Positions 16,293-25,585 of a DNA stretch of 64,000 bases are shown one piece after another; the first letter of the stretch is position 1, and each line of letters starts with the position of its first letter. A model generated the notes under the pieces. The model worked only from the letters and a program-made list of their open reading frames with translations. It did no database searches and had not been told where the DNA came from. The position numbers and the translations under genes were made by a program. Location of the stretch: positions 3,807,501-3,871,500 of the forward strand of contig NZ_CP072827.1 of the NCBI RefSeq assembly GCF_017916255.1, in the 5' to 3' direction. Source of the stretch: Streptomyces mobaraensis NBRC 13819 = DSM 40847. GTDB lineage: Bacteria; Actinomycetota; Actinomycetes; Streptomycetales; Streptomycetaceae.

Positions 16293-16308
16293 TTGACGCG
16301 GACGTCAA
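16293..16308. promoter_or_regulatory. MerR-type inverted repeat between merR and the hydrolase gene
   Basis: TTGACG-cgga-CGTCAA is a perfect 6-bp inverted repeat, 17 bases upstream of the MerR start and 41 upstream of the beta-lactamase-like gene. On the minus strand its first arm is also a -35 consensus, as expected for MerR promoters. It may control both divergent genes. Confidence 0.55.
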
Positions 16309-16348
16309 GGCCAGCCCGAGGCGGGAAGTGACTGTTTAGGCTGCGGAA

Positions 16349-17770
16349 ATGACCAGGGACCACGAGAGCACCATGAGCACTTCCGGCATCACGGAGACCG
16401 ATCGTTTCGCAGACCTGCTGCCCGCGACCCGCAGGACGCTCCTGCACCTCGTCGCCACCACCCAGGTCCAGGGCCGGGCACCGTCCCTGGTGGCCGCCCT
16501 GGTCCGGGACGGGCGGCCGGTGTGGGCCGCCGGCCGGGGGGAGGTGGACGGCCGTGAGCCCGATCCGGAGGCGACCCAGTACCGGATCGGGTCGATCACC
16601 AAGGCCCTGGTCGCCGTACTCGTCCTGCGGCTGCGCGACGAGGGCCTGCTCGACCTGGGCGACCCGCTCGGCCGGCACCTGGACACACCGGCCGGCGGGG
16701 AGGCGACCGTCGCCCAACTCCTCTCCCACAGCTCCGGCCTGGCCGCGGAGTCGCGCGGTCCGTGGTGGGAGCGGACGGACGGGGACCTCCGCCCGGCGCC
16801 GGAGGACCTGTTCGGCGAGCGCCCGCAGCGGCACCGGGCCGGGGAGCTGCACCACTACTCCAACACCGGTTACGCCCTGCTCGGCGCGCTCGTCGAGAAG
16901 CTGCGGGGCGAGCCCTGGTACCCGGTCCTGCGCCGCGAGGTGCTGCTGCCGCTGGGCATGGAGCGGACGACGTACGGGCCGGAGGGCCCCCACGCGGAGG
17001 GCTGGGCCGTGCACCCCTGGGCGGACGTCGTCCTTCCGGAACCCCTCACGGAGACCGGCCTGATGGCCCCGGCGGGGCAGCTCTGGTCGACCGCGGCCGA
17101 CCTGGGCCGGTTCGCCGCCTTCCTGGCGCGGGGCGACGAGCGGGTGCTCTCCGCCGCGTCCCTGGCGGAGATGCGGCGGCCCGCGGTCGAGCCGCAGAAC
17201 GCGGACTGGAGCGCGTCCTACGGCCTCGGTCTCCAGCTGATCCGGGTGGACGGCCGGGTCCTGGCCGGTCACGCCGGGTCCATGCCGGGGTTCGTCGGGG
17301 CCGTGCTCGCCTCCCCGGAGGAGGGCCTGGCGGCCGCCACCCTCGCCAACCAGACGTCCATGCCCGAGGTCGTGTCGCTCGCCGCCCGGCTCGTGCTGGC
17401 CACCGCCGATGCGGAGCCTCGCATTCCGGAGCCGTGGCGCCCGGACGAGGACGCGGACCTCGCGCTGCTGGAGCTCACCGGCCCCTGGTACTGGGGGCCC
17501 CGGGCCATGCTCCTCCGGCTGGGAGCGGGCCGGACGCTGGACCTGGCGCCGCTCGCCGGCGGAGGCGTGCGCGGCTCGCGGTTCCGGCCGGAGGAGGACG
17601 GGACGTGGACCGGCCTCGACAACTACTTCGCGGGCGAGACGCTCCGGGTCGTCCGGCGGCCGGACGGCACGGTGAGCCACCTGGACCTCGGCAGCTTCGT
17701 CTACACCCGGGAGCCGTACGCGCCGGAGGACGCCATCCCGGGCGGGGTGGCGGAGGGCGGCTGGCGCTGA
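16349..17770 (+). CDS. serine hydrolase of the beta-lactamase class C / DD-peptidase family
   Basis: A 473-residue protein with SxxK motif GSITKAL (about residue 77), YxN motif HHYSNTGYALLGALVEKL (about 170) and a C-terminal HAGSMPGFVGAV in place of the KTG triad. It has no signal peptide, so it is probably a cytoplasmic esterase or peptidase rather than a resistance enzyme. A C-terminal domain of about 120 residues follows the hydrolase fold. TAGGCT ends eight bases before the ATG with no ribosome site, again a leaderless look. It diverges from merR. Confidence 0.88.
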   Translation: MTRDHESTMSTSGITETDRFADLLPATRRTLLHLVATTQVQGRAPSLVAALVRDGRPVWAAGRGEVDGREPDPEATQYRIGSITKALVAVLVLRLRDEGLLDLGDPLGRHLDTPAGGEATVAQLLSHSSGLAAESRGPWWERTDGDLRPAPEDLFGERPQRHRAGELHHYSNTGYALLGALVEKLRGEPWYPVLRREVLLPLGMERTTYGPEGPHAEGWAVHPWADVVLPEPLTETGLMAPAGQLWSTAADLGRFAAFLARGDERVLSAASLAEMRRPAVEPQNADWSASYGLGLQLIRVDGRVLAGHAGSMPGFVGAVLASPEEGLAAATLANQTSMPEVVSLAARLVLATADAEPRIPEPWRPDEDADLALLELTGPWYWGPRAMLLRLGAGRTLDLAPLAGGGVRGSRFRPEEDGTWTGLDNYFAGETLRVVRRPDGTVSHLDLGSFVYTREPYAPEDAIPGGVAEGGWR

Positions 17771-17802
17771 GCGGCCTCCCGGGCGGTGGCTCGGGCCTCG
17801 GG

Positions 17803-18010
17803 GCGGCCTGTCCCGACGGGGCTGGTACGGGCTTGGGGCGCGGTCGTTCCGGCGGGCCGGTTCGGGTTCCGGGCGCGGTCCGTCCCGGCGGGCCGGTTCG
17901 GGCTCCGGGCGGGTCGTCCCGACGGGCTGGTACAGGCTTCGGGCGCGGTCCGTCCCGACGGGCCCCACAGGCACCCGCGCGGGTCCGTCCCGGCGGCCCG
18001 CCGCGCGCCC
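17803..18010. repeat. imperfect 35-bp tandem repeats in the gene-free stretch 17771-18121
   Basis: About six degenerate copies of a 34-36 bp unit resembling CGCGGTCCGTCCCGGCGGGC plus CGGTTCGGGCTCCGGG follow one another between the hydrolase and the aminotransferase. The period is not a multiple of three and no reading frame is conserved across copies, so it is non-coding. The remaining bases up to 18121 hold the aminotransferase promoter. Confidence 0.8.
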
Positions 18011-18121
18011 CCCGACCGGTCCCTCCAGGCGGCTCGGTACGGCCCCGTGGGGCCCGGCGTAGGGTCGGGGCAGAGACCGGCGGGCGCCGTGAACCGGCGC
18101 CACCACATCCTGGAAGGCACC

Positions 18122-19249
18122 GTGACCGCGAACACCGCACCGGACCTGCTCGACCTCGCGCCGCTGGGCGCGGACCACTTCGCCCGCATCGAGGACAAGA
18201 TCGCGGCGCTGATGCGCACCCGCGAGACCGTCGTCACCATGCAGGGCGAGGCGCTGCTGCCGCTGGAGGCGTGCATCCGCTCGGCCGTGCGCCCCGGCAG
18301 CACCGCCCTCAACGTGATCACCGGGCCGTACGGCGAGACGTTCGGCGGCTGGCTGCGGTCCTGCGGCGCCGACGTGGTGACGGTGTCGGCGCCGTTCAGC
18401 GGCGCGGTGAGCCCGGAGCGGATCGCCGAGGCGCTGCGCGCCCACCCGGAGATCGAGTTCGTCAGCCTGGTGCACGCCGAGGCGGCCACCGGCAACACCA
18501 ACCCGGTCGCCGAGATCGGCCGCGTGGTGCGGGAGCACGGCGCGCTGCTGATGCTGGACGCCGTCGCCTCCGTGGCCGCCGAACCGCTGCTCACCGACGA
18601 GTGGGGCGTGGACCTGTGCGTCATCGGCGGGCAGAAGGCGATGGCCGGTCCCGCGGGCGTGTCCACGGTGTCGGTCAGCGCCCGCGCGTGGGAGCGGATC
18701 GCGGCCAACGAGCAGGCGCCCCGGCGCTCGTACCTGTCCCTGCTGGACTGGAAGGAGCGCTGGATCGACGGAGGGCGCGCGGTACTGCCGCACGCCCCCG
18801 CCCAGTTGGAGATGCTGGCCCTGGAGCAGGCGGCCGACCGGATCGCGGCCGACGGGCTGGACGCGGTGATCGGCCGCCACCTGGCCGCCCGGGGCGCCAC
18901 CCGGACGGGCGTCCGCGCGCTGGGCGGCCTCACCCCGTACGTCGTCCGGCGCGAGCACGCGGCGCCCGCCGCGACCACGCTGCGCGCGCCCGAGGGCGTC
19001 GACGCCCGGGAGGTCGTCGCGGCGGCCCTGGCGGCCGACCCCTCCGTACCGCTCCAGGCGGGCGGCGGCGCGCTCGCCAAGGAGATGATCCGGGTGAACC
19101 ACTACGGGACGGCCGCCTCCCGCGCCACCGTCCTGGACTCCCTGGCCGCCCTCGCGGCGGGCCTGCGGACGCTCGGCGTCGCGGTCGCGGACGACGACGA
19201 GGTGCTGGCCGCGGCGGGGGCGGAGTGGGACGGTCTCGTCCGGAGCTGA
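18122..19249 (+). CDS. class V aminotransferase (alanine-glyoxylate/serine-pyruvate type)
   Basis: A 375-residue PLP enzyme. The GTG start (MTANTAPDLLDLAPLG) has GGAAGG five bases upstream. Family features are GPYGETFGGWL, the conserved Asp in MLDAVASVAAEPL and the PLP lysine in GGQKAMAGPAGVS (about residue 178). It transfers amino groups between small amino acids and oxo acids. Substrate is not determined; related actinobacterial proteins act on purine-degradation products. A long hairpin terminator follows. Confidence 0.9.
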   Translation: MTANTAPDLLDLAPLGADHFARIEDKIAALMRTRETVVTMQGEALLPLEACIRSAVRPGSTALNVITGPYGETFGGWLRSCGADVVTVSAPFSGAVSPERIAEALRAHPEIEFVSLVHAEAATGNTNPVAEIGRVVREHGALLMLDAVASVAAEPLLTDEWGVDLCVIGGQKAMAGPAGVSTVSVSARAWERIAANEQAPRRSYLSLLDWKERWIDGGRAVLPHAPAQLEMLALEQAADRIAADGLDAVIGRHLAARGATRTGVRALGGLTPYVVRREHAAPAATTLRAPEGVDAREVVAAALAADPSVPLQAGGGALAKEMIRVNHYGTAASRATVLDSLAALAAGLRTLGVAVADDDEVLAAAGAEWDGLVRS

Positions 19250-19264
19250 CCCGAGGAGTGCTGA

Positions 19265-19299
19265 GGCGGCCGGTGCGCGGGCCCCGCGCACCGGCCGCC
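19265..19299 (+). terminator. hairpin terminator with perfect 16-bp stem
   Basis: A 16-bp uninterrupted stem (19265-19280 with 19284-19299) closes on a three-base GCC loop 15 bases after the aminotransferase stop codon. It has no T-tract, as is common in Streptomyces. Confidence 0.88.
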
Positions 19300-19315
19300 T
19301 CGCCGTACGGAGACA

Positions 19316-19359
19316 CGTGTCAGGGCCCGTGTCAGGGGCGTGACAGCCGCGTGTCAGGG
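19316..19359 (+). promoter_or_regulatory. triple CGTGTCAGGG repeat upstream of the ABC exporter
   Basis: The 10-mer CGTGTCAGGG occurs at 19316, 19328 and 19350 (spacings 12 and 22), with an inverse TGACA at 19340-19345 between the second and third copies. It precedes the drrA-like start codon by 20 bases and looks like a regulator-binding array. Confidence 0.5.
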
Positions 19360-19379
19360 TCGGCCGCGACCGTGGAGGC

Positions 19380-20363
19380 ATGAACGGTTCGGCGATCGCG
19401 GTCTCGGGACTGCGCAAGACATACGGTGATCAAGTAGTCCTCGGCGGGATCGACTTCGAGGTCCCCGAGGGATCGGTCTTCTCCCTGCTCGGCCCGAACG
19501 GCGCCGGCAAGACGACGACCGTCAACATCCTCACGACACTGGCGAAGGCGGACGCCGGCACGGTGCGCGTCGCCGGGCACGATGTCGCTACCGGGACGAA
19601 GGACGTCCGCGCGGCCATCGGCGTCACCGGGCAGTTCGCGGCGGTGGACGAGCTGCTCACCGGGCGCGAGAACCTCCGGCTGATGGCGGACCTGAAGCGC
19701 GTCCGCGCCGCCGGCCGGGTGGTGGCGGGGCTGCTGGAGCGGTTCGACCTGGTGGAGTCGGCGGACAAGCCGGCGGCGGCGTACTCCGGCGGCATGCGCC
19801 GGAAGCTGGACCTGGCGATGACGCTGGTCGGCACCCCTCGGATCATCTTCCTGGACGAGCCGACGACCGGGCTCGACCCGCGCAGCCGCCGCACGATGTG
19901 GGACATCGTCCGCGGACTGGTGGCCGATGGCACCACCATCTTCCTCACCACGCAGTACCTGGAGGAGGCCGACGAACTCGCCGACCGGATCGCGGTGCTG
20001 AGCGGCGGCGCGATCGCCGCCGAGGGCAGCCCCGACGAGCTGAAGCGGCTGATCCCCGGCGGGCACGTGCGGCTGCGGTTCACCGACCCGGCCGCGTACC
20101 GGTCCGCCGCCGACGCCCTGCGCGACGTGCCCGCGGACGACGAGACGCTGTCGCTACGGATCCCCAGCGACGGCAGCCAGCGCGAACTGCGCGCACTCCT
20201 CGACTGGCTCGACGCGGCCGGTGTCCAGGCCGACGAACTGACCGTCCACACGCCCGACCTCGACGACGTCTTCCTCGCCCTCACCGACAACTCCCGCACC
20301 GACAACGCCCGCACCGACCGCACCCGTACCGACAACACCCGCAAGGAGGCGATCGCTCCGTGA
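19380..20363 (+). CDS. ABC transporter ATP-binding protein, daunorubicin-resistance (DrrA) type
   Basis: A 327-residue ATPase: Walker A GPNGAGKTT (38-46), signature YSGGMRRKLDLA, Walker B RIIFLDEPTTGLDP and the DrrA-type C-terminal extension after DELKRLIPGGHVRLRF. It energises the ABC-2 permease encoded next to it, for drug or antibiotic export. The tail (SRTDNARTDRTRTDNTRKE) is a short coding repeat of RTDN/RTDR. GGAGG lies only one base before the ATG, an unusually short spacing, so initiation may be leaderless. Confidence 0.95.
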   Translation: MNGSAIAVSGLRKTYGDQVVLGGIDFEVPEGSVFSLLGPNGAGKTTTVNILTTLAKADAGTVRVAGHDVATGTKDVRAAIGVTGQFAAVDELLTGRENLRLMADLKRVRAAGRVVAGLLERFDLVESADKPAAAYSGGMRRKLDLAMTLVGTPRIIFLDEPTTGLDPRSRRTMWDIVRGLVADGTTIFLTTQYLEEADELADRIAVLSGGAIAAEGSPDELKRLIPGGHVRLRFTDPAAYRSAADALRDVPADDETLSLRIPSDGSQRELRALLDWLDAAGVQADELTVHTPDLDDVFLALTDNSRTDNARTDRTRTDNTRKEAIAP

Positions 20364-21121
20364 CCACGCTCCCCGCGCCGCTGGCCGACTCGTTGATCAT
20401 GCTGCGCCGCAACCTCAAGCACACGGTGCGGAACCCCGTCACGGTGTTCCAGGCGCTCCTGTTCCCGATCGTCATCATGCTGATGTTCGTCAAGGTGCTC
20501 GGCGGCGGCTTCGCCGTCGGCGAGAAGTACATCGACTACGTGACGCCCGGCCTGCTCGTCATGGCCGTCAGCTACGGGCTGGGGACCACGGCCGCGGCCG
20601 TCAACTCCGATATGACGAAGGGCGTCATCAACCGGTTCAAGGTCATGGACGTCTCCAGGGGCGCCGTCCTGACCGGCCACGTCGTCATCACCACGCTGCG
20701 CTGCCTCGTCGCCTGCGCGGCCATCGTCGGGGTCGCCTTCGCGATGGGCTTCGACCCGGGGGCGGGCGCCCTCGACTGGCTCGGCGTGGTGGGGATGATC
20801 CTGCTGCTCGGCTTCTCGGCCGGCTGGCTCACCGTCGCCCTGGGGCTGGCCGCGAAGACCGTGGAGTCGGCGGGCATGGCCACCGTCCCGCTGATCATGC
20901 TGCCGTTCCTGAGCAGCGCGTTCGTACCCGCGGACACGATGGGCACGGGCGTGCGGCAGTTCGTCGAGTACCAGCCCTTCACCCCGATCATCGAGACGCT
21001 GCGCGGGCTCCTGGCGGGGCACCCGTCGGGCGGCGACGCGGCCGCGGCGGTGGCCTGGTGCGTCGGGTTCGCGGTGCTGGGGTACGCGTGGGCGGTCGCG
21101 ACGTTCAAGAAGCGGGCCTGA
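20360..21121 (+). CDS. ABC-2 type permease (DrrB-like)
   Basis: A 253-residue membrane protein with six hydrophobic segments. It starts at a GTG that overlaps the stop of the ATPase gene (GTGA), with AAGGAGG ten bases upstream. Features are LRRNLKHTVRNPVTVFQALLFPIVIMLMF, YIDYVTPGLLVMAVSYG and the ABC-2 motif region AGMATVPLIMLPFLSSAFVP with EYQPFTPIIETLRGLL. It forms the channel of the exporter with the preceding ATPase. The coupled start implies translational coupling. The exported compound is unknown. Confidence 0.95.
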   Translation: MTTLPAPLADSLIMLRRNLKHTVRNPVTVFQALLFPIVIMLMFVKVLGGGFAVGEKYIDYVTPGLLVMAVSYGLGTTAAAVNSDMTKGVINRFKVMDVSRGAVLTGHVVITTLRCLVACAAIVGVAFAMGFDPGAGALDWLGVVGMILLLGFSAGWLTVALGLAAKTVESAGMATVPLIMLPFLSSAFVPADTMGTGVRQFVEYQPFTPIIETLRGLLAGHPSGGDAAAAVAWCVGFAVLGYAWAVATFKKRA

Positions 21122-21203
21122 CCGGCGGATTCGCGCGGTGTGGCATACGGCGGCCGCACGGCGGCTCGGCCTCCGCCGGCCGTACGCCGGCGTGGCTCCG
21201 GCA

Positions 21204-21355
21204 CTGGCACGGACGGCCTCGCCTCAACGCGGCCCCGGCAACTGCACGGGCGGCCCCCACCGCAACATGGTCTCCGGGCAGCCGCACGGGCGGCCCCGCC
21301 TCAATGTGCTCCCCGCCGGCCGCACGGGCGGCCTCACCCCAACGTGGCCTCCGCC
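21204..21355. repeat. about four imperfect 40-bp tandem repeats at convergent gene ends
   Basis: Units built on CGCACGGGCGGCC followed by CAACGTGG-like sequence repeat from 21204 to about 21355, between the permease and the large regulator. The last copy runs into the 3' end and stop codon (21334-21336) of the minus-strand regulator, so its final codons lie inside a repeat unit. Confidence 0.7.
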
Positions 21356-24300
21356 AGCCGCATCCAGCCGCCGTCCTCCGCCCCCGCCGCGGCTCCCTCC
21401 CGAGCCGCCGCCGCGAATCCCGTCTCGCCGAGCCGCTCCCGTGCCACCCGCTCGATCCGGGTCGCGTCGGGATGGGAGCGGTCCGGCAGCCCGCGGACGG
21501 CGGCGCTCGCCGCGAGCAGCCGCGCCGCCTGCGCGTGGTCGCCGCGGCGCAGCGCCAGGTCCGCGACCCCGACGAGCACCTGAGCGACCAGCGGCGTGAG
21601 CCCCGCCTCGGCCGCCGCCGCGCAGGCCGCCGCGCGGTGCGACCGCGACTCGTCGAGGTCGTCGGTGAGGTAGGCGAGCAGATCGTGGCGCCCCGCGCGG
21701 ACCTTCGCCTGCTCCGCCTCATCGCCCCAGAGGGCCGTCGCGGTGCCGAGCTGCCGGCGCGCCTCCTCCGTGTCACCCCGCCACCGGGCGAGTTCGGCCT
21801 GTGCCAGGGCCAGGTCGATCAGCGCGTCCGGCCAGGTCACCCGCTCCGCGCGGCGCCGCGCCTCGGCGAGGGCCGCCGCGGCGGCCTCCTCGTCGCCGAG
21901 CAGCCGGTACAGGCGGGCCTGCCGGGCCCGCATCCGGATGACGTCCTCGGTGGCGCCGACCTCGGTGACGGCGGCGATCGCCTGCTCGTAGTGCGCGCAC
22001 GCGGCGGCGAACTCCCCGCGCACGGCGATGCGTTCCGCCAGCTCGGTCAGGGCGATCGAGATCCCGTACCGTTCGCCCAGCGCCCGGAACTCGGCGACGG
22101 CGCCCTCCAGGTACGCGTCCGCCTCCCGCCCGCCGTGGCCCAGCATGACCCGCATCTTGCCCAGGTGCCAGCGGCCCAGGGCGCGTACCCACGGGTCCTC
22201 GTCGTCGAGCAGCGGCTCGAACGCGGACAGGGCCGCGTCGGGCGCCCGCAGCATGCGTTCGAGCGGGTCGACGAGTCTCAGCAGCGGGTAGCGGTGGTGC
22301 CCGTTCCGGCCGAGCCGGTACGCCTCGTGGATCCAGTGCTCCGCGTGGCGCTCGTCGCCCTGCCCGCCGCTCACGAACAGCACCACCAGCCCGTACGCCA
22401 TCGCCCGGACCTCGTCGTCCGCCGCGCCGGGCGCCGCGGCGGCGGCCGTGACCAGCTCATGGCCCTCGGCCTTGTGCCCGCTGAGCCACCAGTACCAGCC
22501 CGCGCCCGCCGCGAGCCGCATCGCTGCCTGCGCCTCGCCGGCCGCGAGCGCGCCGCGCAGCGCCGCGACGATGTCGTCGTGCTCGGCGTCGAGCGCGGCC
22601 AGCCAGTCGAGCTGCTCGGCGCGGCGCAGGTGCGCGTCGGCGGTCTCCGTGAGCCTGGTGAAGTACGCCAGGTGCGCCCGGCGTGCCGCTTCCGACTCGC
22701 CCGCCTCCGCGAGGCGCCGCGCGGCGTACTCCTTGATCGTGCCGAGCATGCGGTAGCGCGGGGCGCCCTCGCCCTCGGCGACCAGCAGGGACTTCTCGGT
22801 GAGGGCGGTGAGGAGGTCGAGGACGTCGTCGCGGTCGAGGACGTCGCCGTGGTCGGTCACGCCCTCGCGCTCGCGTGCGTCATAGCGTGGGACGCCGTCC
22901 GCTTCGTCCGCGCAGACGTACTCGGCCGCCTCCAGGCTCGCCCCGCCGGCGAACACCGCCAGCCTGCGCAGGACCGCGCGTTCGGCGTCGGTGAGCAGCT
23001 CCCAGCTCCAGTCGACGACCGCGCGCAGCGTCCGGTGGCGGGGCAGCGCGGTCCGGCTGCCGCCGGTCAGCAGGCGGAAGCGGTCGTCGAGCCGGGCGGC
23101 GAGCTGGTCGACGGACAGGGTGCGGAGCCGGGCCGCGGCCAGTTCGATCGCCAGCGGCATCCCGTCCAGCGCCCGGCAGACGCGCGCCAGCGTCGTCAGG
23201 GTGCGGCCGTCGGCCGCGAGGTCCCGGCGCACCGCCCCGGCCCGGTCGCGCAGCAGCCGGACGGCGGGGGACGACGCGATCGTGTCCGGGTCCGCGTCCG
23301 CACCCGGCAGGGCCAGCGGTTCGACGGGCCACAGCGCCTCGCCGGTGATGCCCAGCGGCTCCCGGCTCGTCGCCAGGATGCGCAGCCGTCGGCACTCGCC
23401 GAGCAGCCGGTGGGCGAAGACCGCCGCGGACTCGATGACGTGCTCGCAGTTGTCCAGGATCAGCAGCGCCTCCCGGTCGCGGACCGCGGCGACGAGCCGG
23501 TCCGCCGGTTCCGCGTTCGGGGGGCCGCCGAGGAGGGCGTCCCGGAGGCCGAGCCCGGCGAGCGCCGAGTGCGCCACGTCGGCGACGTCGCCGCCCGGGC
23601 CGAGGGCGGCGAGCTCCACCAGCCAGACTCCGTCCGGCAGTTCGCCGAGCAGTGTGCGCGCGGTCTCCGCGGCCAGCCGGGTCTTGCCCGAACCGCCCGG
23701 GCCCAGCACCGTCGTGAGCCGGTGCCCGGCGACGAGCTCCCGGACGGCGGTGACGTCGGCGTCCCGGCCGACGAAGGAGGTCAGCTCGGCGCGCAGGTTG
23801 GTCTTCGGGGTCTCCTCGCGCCGCGCCGCCTCGCCGCGCAGCAGCGCGACGTGCAGGGCGGCCAGGTCAGGGGAGGGGTCGGCGCCCAGCGCGTCGGCGA
23901 GGGCCTCCCGCGTCCGCTCGTACACCAGCAGCGCCTCGCTGTCGCGGCCGGCGGCGGCGAGGGCGCGCATCAGCGCGGCGGCGAACCGTTCCCGCAACGG
24001 GTGCGCGGCCACCAGGTCCGTCAGCTCCGGGACCGTCTCCGCGCCCCGCCCGAGGGCGATCTCCGCGTCGAACCGGTCCTCCGCGGCGGCCAGGCGGAGC
24101 GCCTCCAGCCGGCCGGCCGCGGCGTCGAACGCGGCACTGTCCCGCAGGGGGACGTCCTGGAGGGCCGCGCCGCGCCAGAGTCCGAGGGCCTCGCGCAGGA
24201 GGCGGGCGCGCTCGGAGGTGTCCGCTGCGCGGGTGGCCGTTGTACGGGGGTGCGGCGTGTGGGGGTTCGCGGTGTGTTCCGTACGGGCGTGGGCGGCGGT

Positions 24301-24615
24301 GACGAGGCGTTCGAACCGCACGGCGTCGACGGCGTCAGGGTCCACGGCCAGCCGGTAGCCGTCCGTCCGGCCTTCGACCGCGTCGCCGTCCGGCAGTGCC
24401 TTCCGCAGCCGGGAGGCCAGCCGCTGCAAGGCGTTCGCCGCGTCGGAGGGCGGGTTCTCCCCCCAGATCCAGTCGACGAGCGCCGCCTTCGGTACCACCC
24501 GGCCCGGTCGGAGCGCGAGGGCGGCGAGCAGCGCGCGCAGCCGCGCGCCCGGCACGTCGACCAAGGCGCCGTCGTTCGCGCGTACCTCGAACGGACCCAG
24601 CATCCCGATCTGCAC
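21334..24615 (-). CDS. large BTAD / NB-ARC / TPR transcriptional regulator (AfsR-SARP-like)
   Basis: A 1093-residue regulator. The GTG at 24615 gives the standard beginning MQIGMLGPFEVRANDGALV. Order of domains: OmpR-type winged helix (about 1-90), BTAD helices (about 95-245), NB-ARC ATPase with P-loop LGPGGSGKTRLA (about 303) and Walker B LLILDNCEHV (about 387), then TPR-like helices to the end. These proteins activate antibiotic and other secondary-metabolite genes in response to ATP and phosphorylation. There is no Shine-Dalgarno and an AAAAT box lies just upstream. No biosynthetic cluster is adjacent, so a global or orphan role is inferred. Confidence 0.9.
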   Translation of the reverse strand: MQIGMLGPFEVRANDGALVDVPGARLRALLAALALRPGRVVPKAALVDWIWGENPPSDAANALQRLASRLRKALPDGDAVEGRTDGYRLAVDPDAVDAVRFERLVTAAHARTEHTANPHTPHPRTTATRAADTSERARLLREALGLWRGAALQDVPLRDSAAFDAAAGRLEALRLAAAEDRFDAEIALGRGAETVPELTDLVAAHPLRERFAAALMRALAAAGRDSEALLVYERTREALADALGADPSPDLAALHVALLRGEAARREETPKTNLRAELTSFVGRDADVTAVRELVAGHRLTTVLGPGGSGKTRLAAETARTLLGELPDGVWLVELAALGPGGDVADVAHSALAGLGLRDALLGGPPNAEPADRLVAAVRDREALLILDNCEHVIESAAVFAHRLLGECRRLRILATSREPLGITGEALWPVEPLALPGADADPDTIASSPAVRLLRDRAGAVRRDLAADGRTLTTLARVCRALDGMPLAIELAAARLRTLSVDQLAARLDDRFRLLTGGSRTALPRHRTLRAVVDWSWELLTDAERAVLRRLAVFAGGASLEAAEYVCADEADGVPRYDAREREGVTDHGDVLDRDDVLDLLTALTEKSLLVAEGEGAPRYRMLGTIKEYAARRLAEAGESEAARRAHLAYFTRLTETADAHLRRAEQLDWLAALDAEHDDIVAALRGALAAGEAQAAMRLAAGAGWYWWLSGHKAEGHELVTAAAAAPGAADDEVRAMAYGLVVLFVSGGQGDERHAEHWIHEAYRLGRNGHHRYPLLRLVDPLERMLRAPDAALSAFEPLLDDEDPWVRALGRWHLGKMRVMLGHGGREADAYLEGAVAEFRALGERYGISIALTELAERIAVRGEFAAACAHYEQAIAAVTEVGATEDVIRMRARQARLYRLLGDEEAAAAALAEARRRAERVTWPDALIDLALAQAELARWRGDTEEARRQLGTATALWGDEAEQAKVRAGRHDLLAYLTDDLDESRSHRAAACAAAAEAGLTPLVAQVLVGVADLALRRGDHAQAARLLAASAAVRGLPDRSHPDATRIERVARERLGETGFAAAAREGAAAGAEDGGWMRLAEATLG

Positions 24616-24786
24616 CCGCTGATTTTGCCATGGGCGTTCGGTGGCGCTCGGTGGCGTTCGGCGCGGCGTTCGGCGGCCCTTTCGGGCCGATCCGCCTGGG
24701 GAGCCCACTTGATCCACCGCGCTAGAATCGGAATCCGCATCCCGTTTCCGATCCGCCCGCCACGAGTCCCCCACGAGGCCCACACC

Positions 24787-25548
24787 ATGTCGCGGAACCC
24801 CGCTCCGCCCCCCTCCGGCACCCGCCCGGGTCCGCTTCGGGCGGACGCGCGCCGCAACCGTCAGCTGGTGCTCCAGGCGGCCCGATCTGCTTTCGAGGAA
24901 GCGGGGTTGAGCGTCCCGCTGGGGGAGATCGCGCGTCGGGCCGGGGTCGGCACGGGTACCGTGTACCGCCATTTCCCGTCCAAGGAAGCGCTGTTCAGGG
25001 CGACTGTCGTGGACCGGGTGCGGCTTTTCACCGACACCGCGCGGGAGTTGGCGGACGCCGCCGACCCCGGTCCGGTGTTCTTCCGGTACCTGGCGTCGGT
25101 GGTCCGCCTGTCGGTGCGGAACAAGGGCCTCTGCGACGCCCTGGAGGCGAGCGCGGAGGGCCGCTTCGACCCGTCGCCGGGAGTGGAGCGGGATTTCCGC
25201 GAGGCGCTGTCCGTCCTGCTCGACCGTGCCCAACTGGCCGGTGCCGTACGGCGGGACGTCGCGCTCGACGATGTGCTGGTCCTGCTGCTGGGCTGCCTCT
25301 CGATGGAGCAGCGGCGGGGCTCGCACGGCGAGCCGGGGCGGATGACGGCCCTGATGTGCGATGCCCTGCGGCCGGGCCGCAACGTGACGAAACTCCCCGC
25401 TCCGGCGCCGGTTCGGCGTAACGAAACAGGTTGCCCGGTGTGCGGGGCCGCGCTGCCCACCGCCCGCACCGGACGGCCCGCCCGCTACTGCGGCGGGGCG
25501 TGCCGGCAGAAGGCGCACCGGGAGCGGACCCGGGGGCGCGCCCTGTAA
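24787..25548 (+). CDS. TetR-family regulator with C-terminal zinc-ribbon-like motif
   Basis: A 253-residue protein. The TetR helix-turn-helix (LVLQAARSAFEEAGLSVPLG, VGTGTVYRHFPSKEALFRAT) covers about residues 25-80 and a ligand domain follows to about 205. The C-terminus adds CPVCGAALPTARTG and RYCGGACRQKAHRER, a C2C2/H pattern with basic residues that could bind zinc and DNA. The ATG has GAGG eight bases upstream. It is divergent from the BTAD regulator and may control it. Confidence 0.9.
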   Translation: MSRNPAPPPSGTRPGPLRADARRNRQLVLQAARSAFEEAGLSVPLGEIARRAGVGTGTVYRHFPSKEALFRATVVDRVRLFTDTARELADAADPGPVFFRYLASVVRLSVRNKGLCDALEASAEGRFDPSPGVERDFREALSVLLDRAQLAGAVRRDVALDDVLVLLLGCLSMEQRRGSHGEPGRMTALMCDALRPGRNVTKLPAPAPVRRNETGCPVCGAALPTARTGRPARYCGGACRQKAHRERTRGRAL

Positions 25549-25585
25549 AGCGGCGGGGGCTGAGGGGCCGCCGGATCCGGGCGGC

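Noticed and set aside
17803..18010. CRISPR array
   Set aside because: The repeat units touch each other and are degenerate. There are no uniform spacers and no cas genes.
15821..19417. 1198-codon minus-strand frame
   Set aside because: Only its last 151 codons are a real MerR gene; the rest is antisense to the hydrolase and aminotransferase genes and the 35-bp repeats.
21058..25548. 1496-codon plus-strand frame
   Set aside because: Only the final 253 codons form the TetR gene; the rest is antisense to the BTAD regulator.
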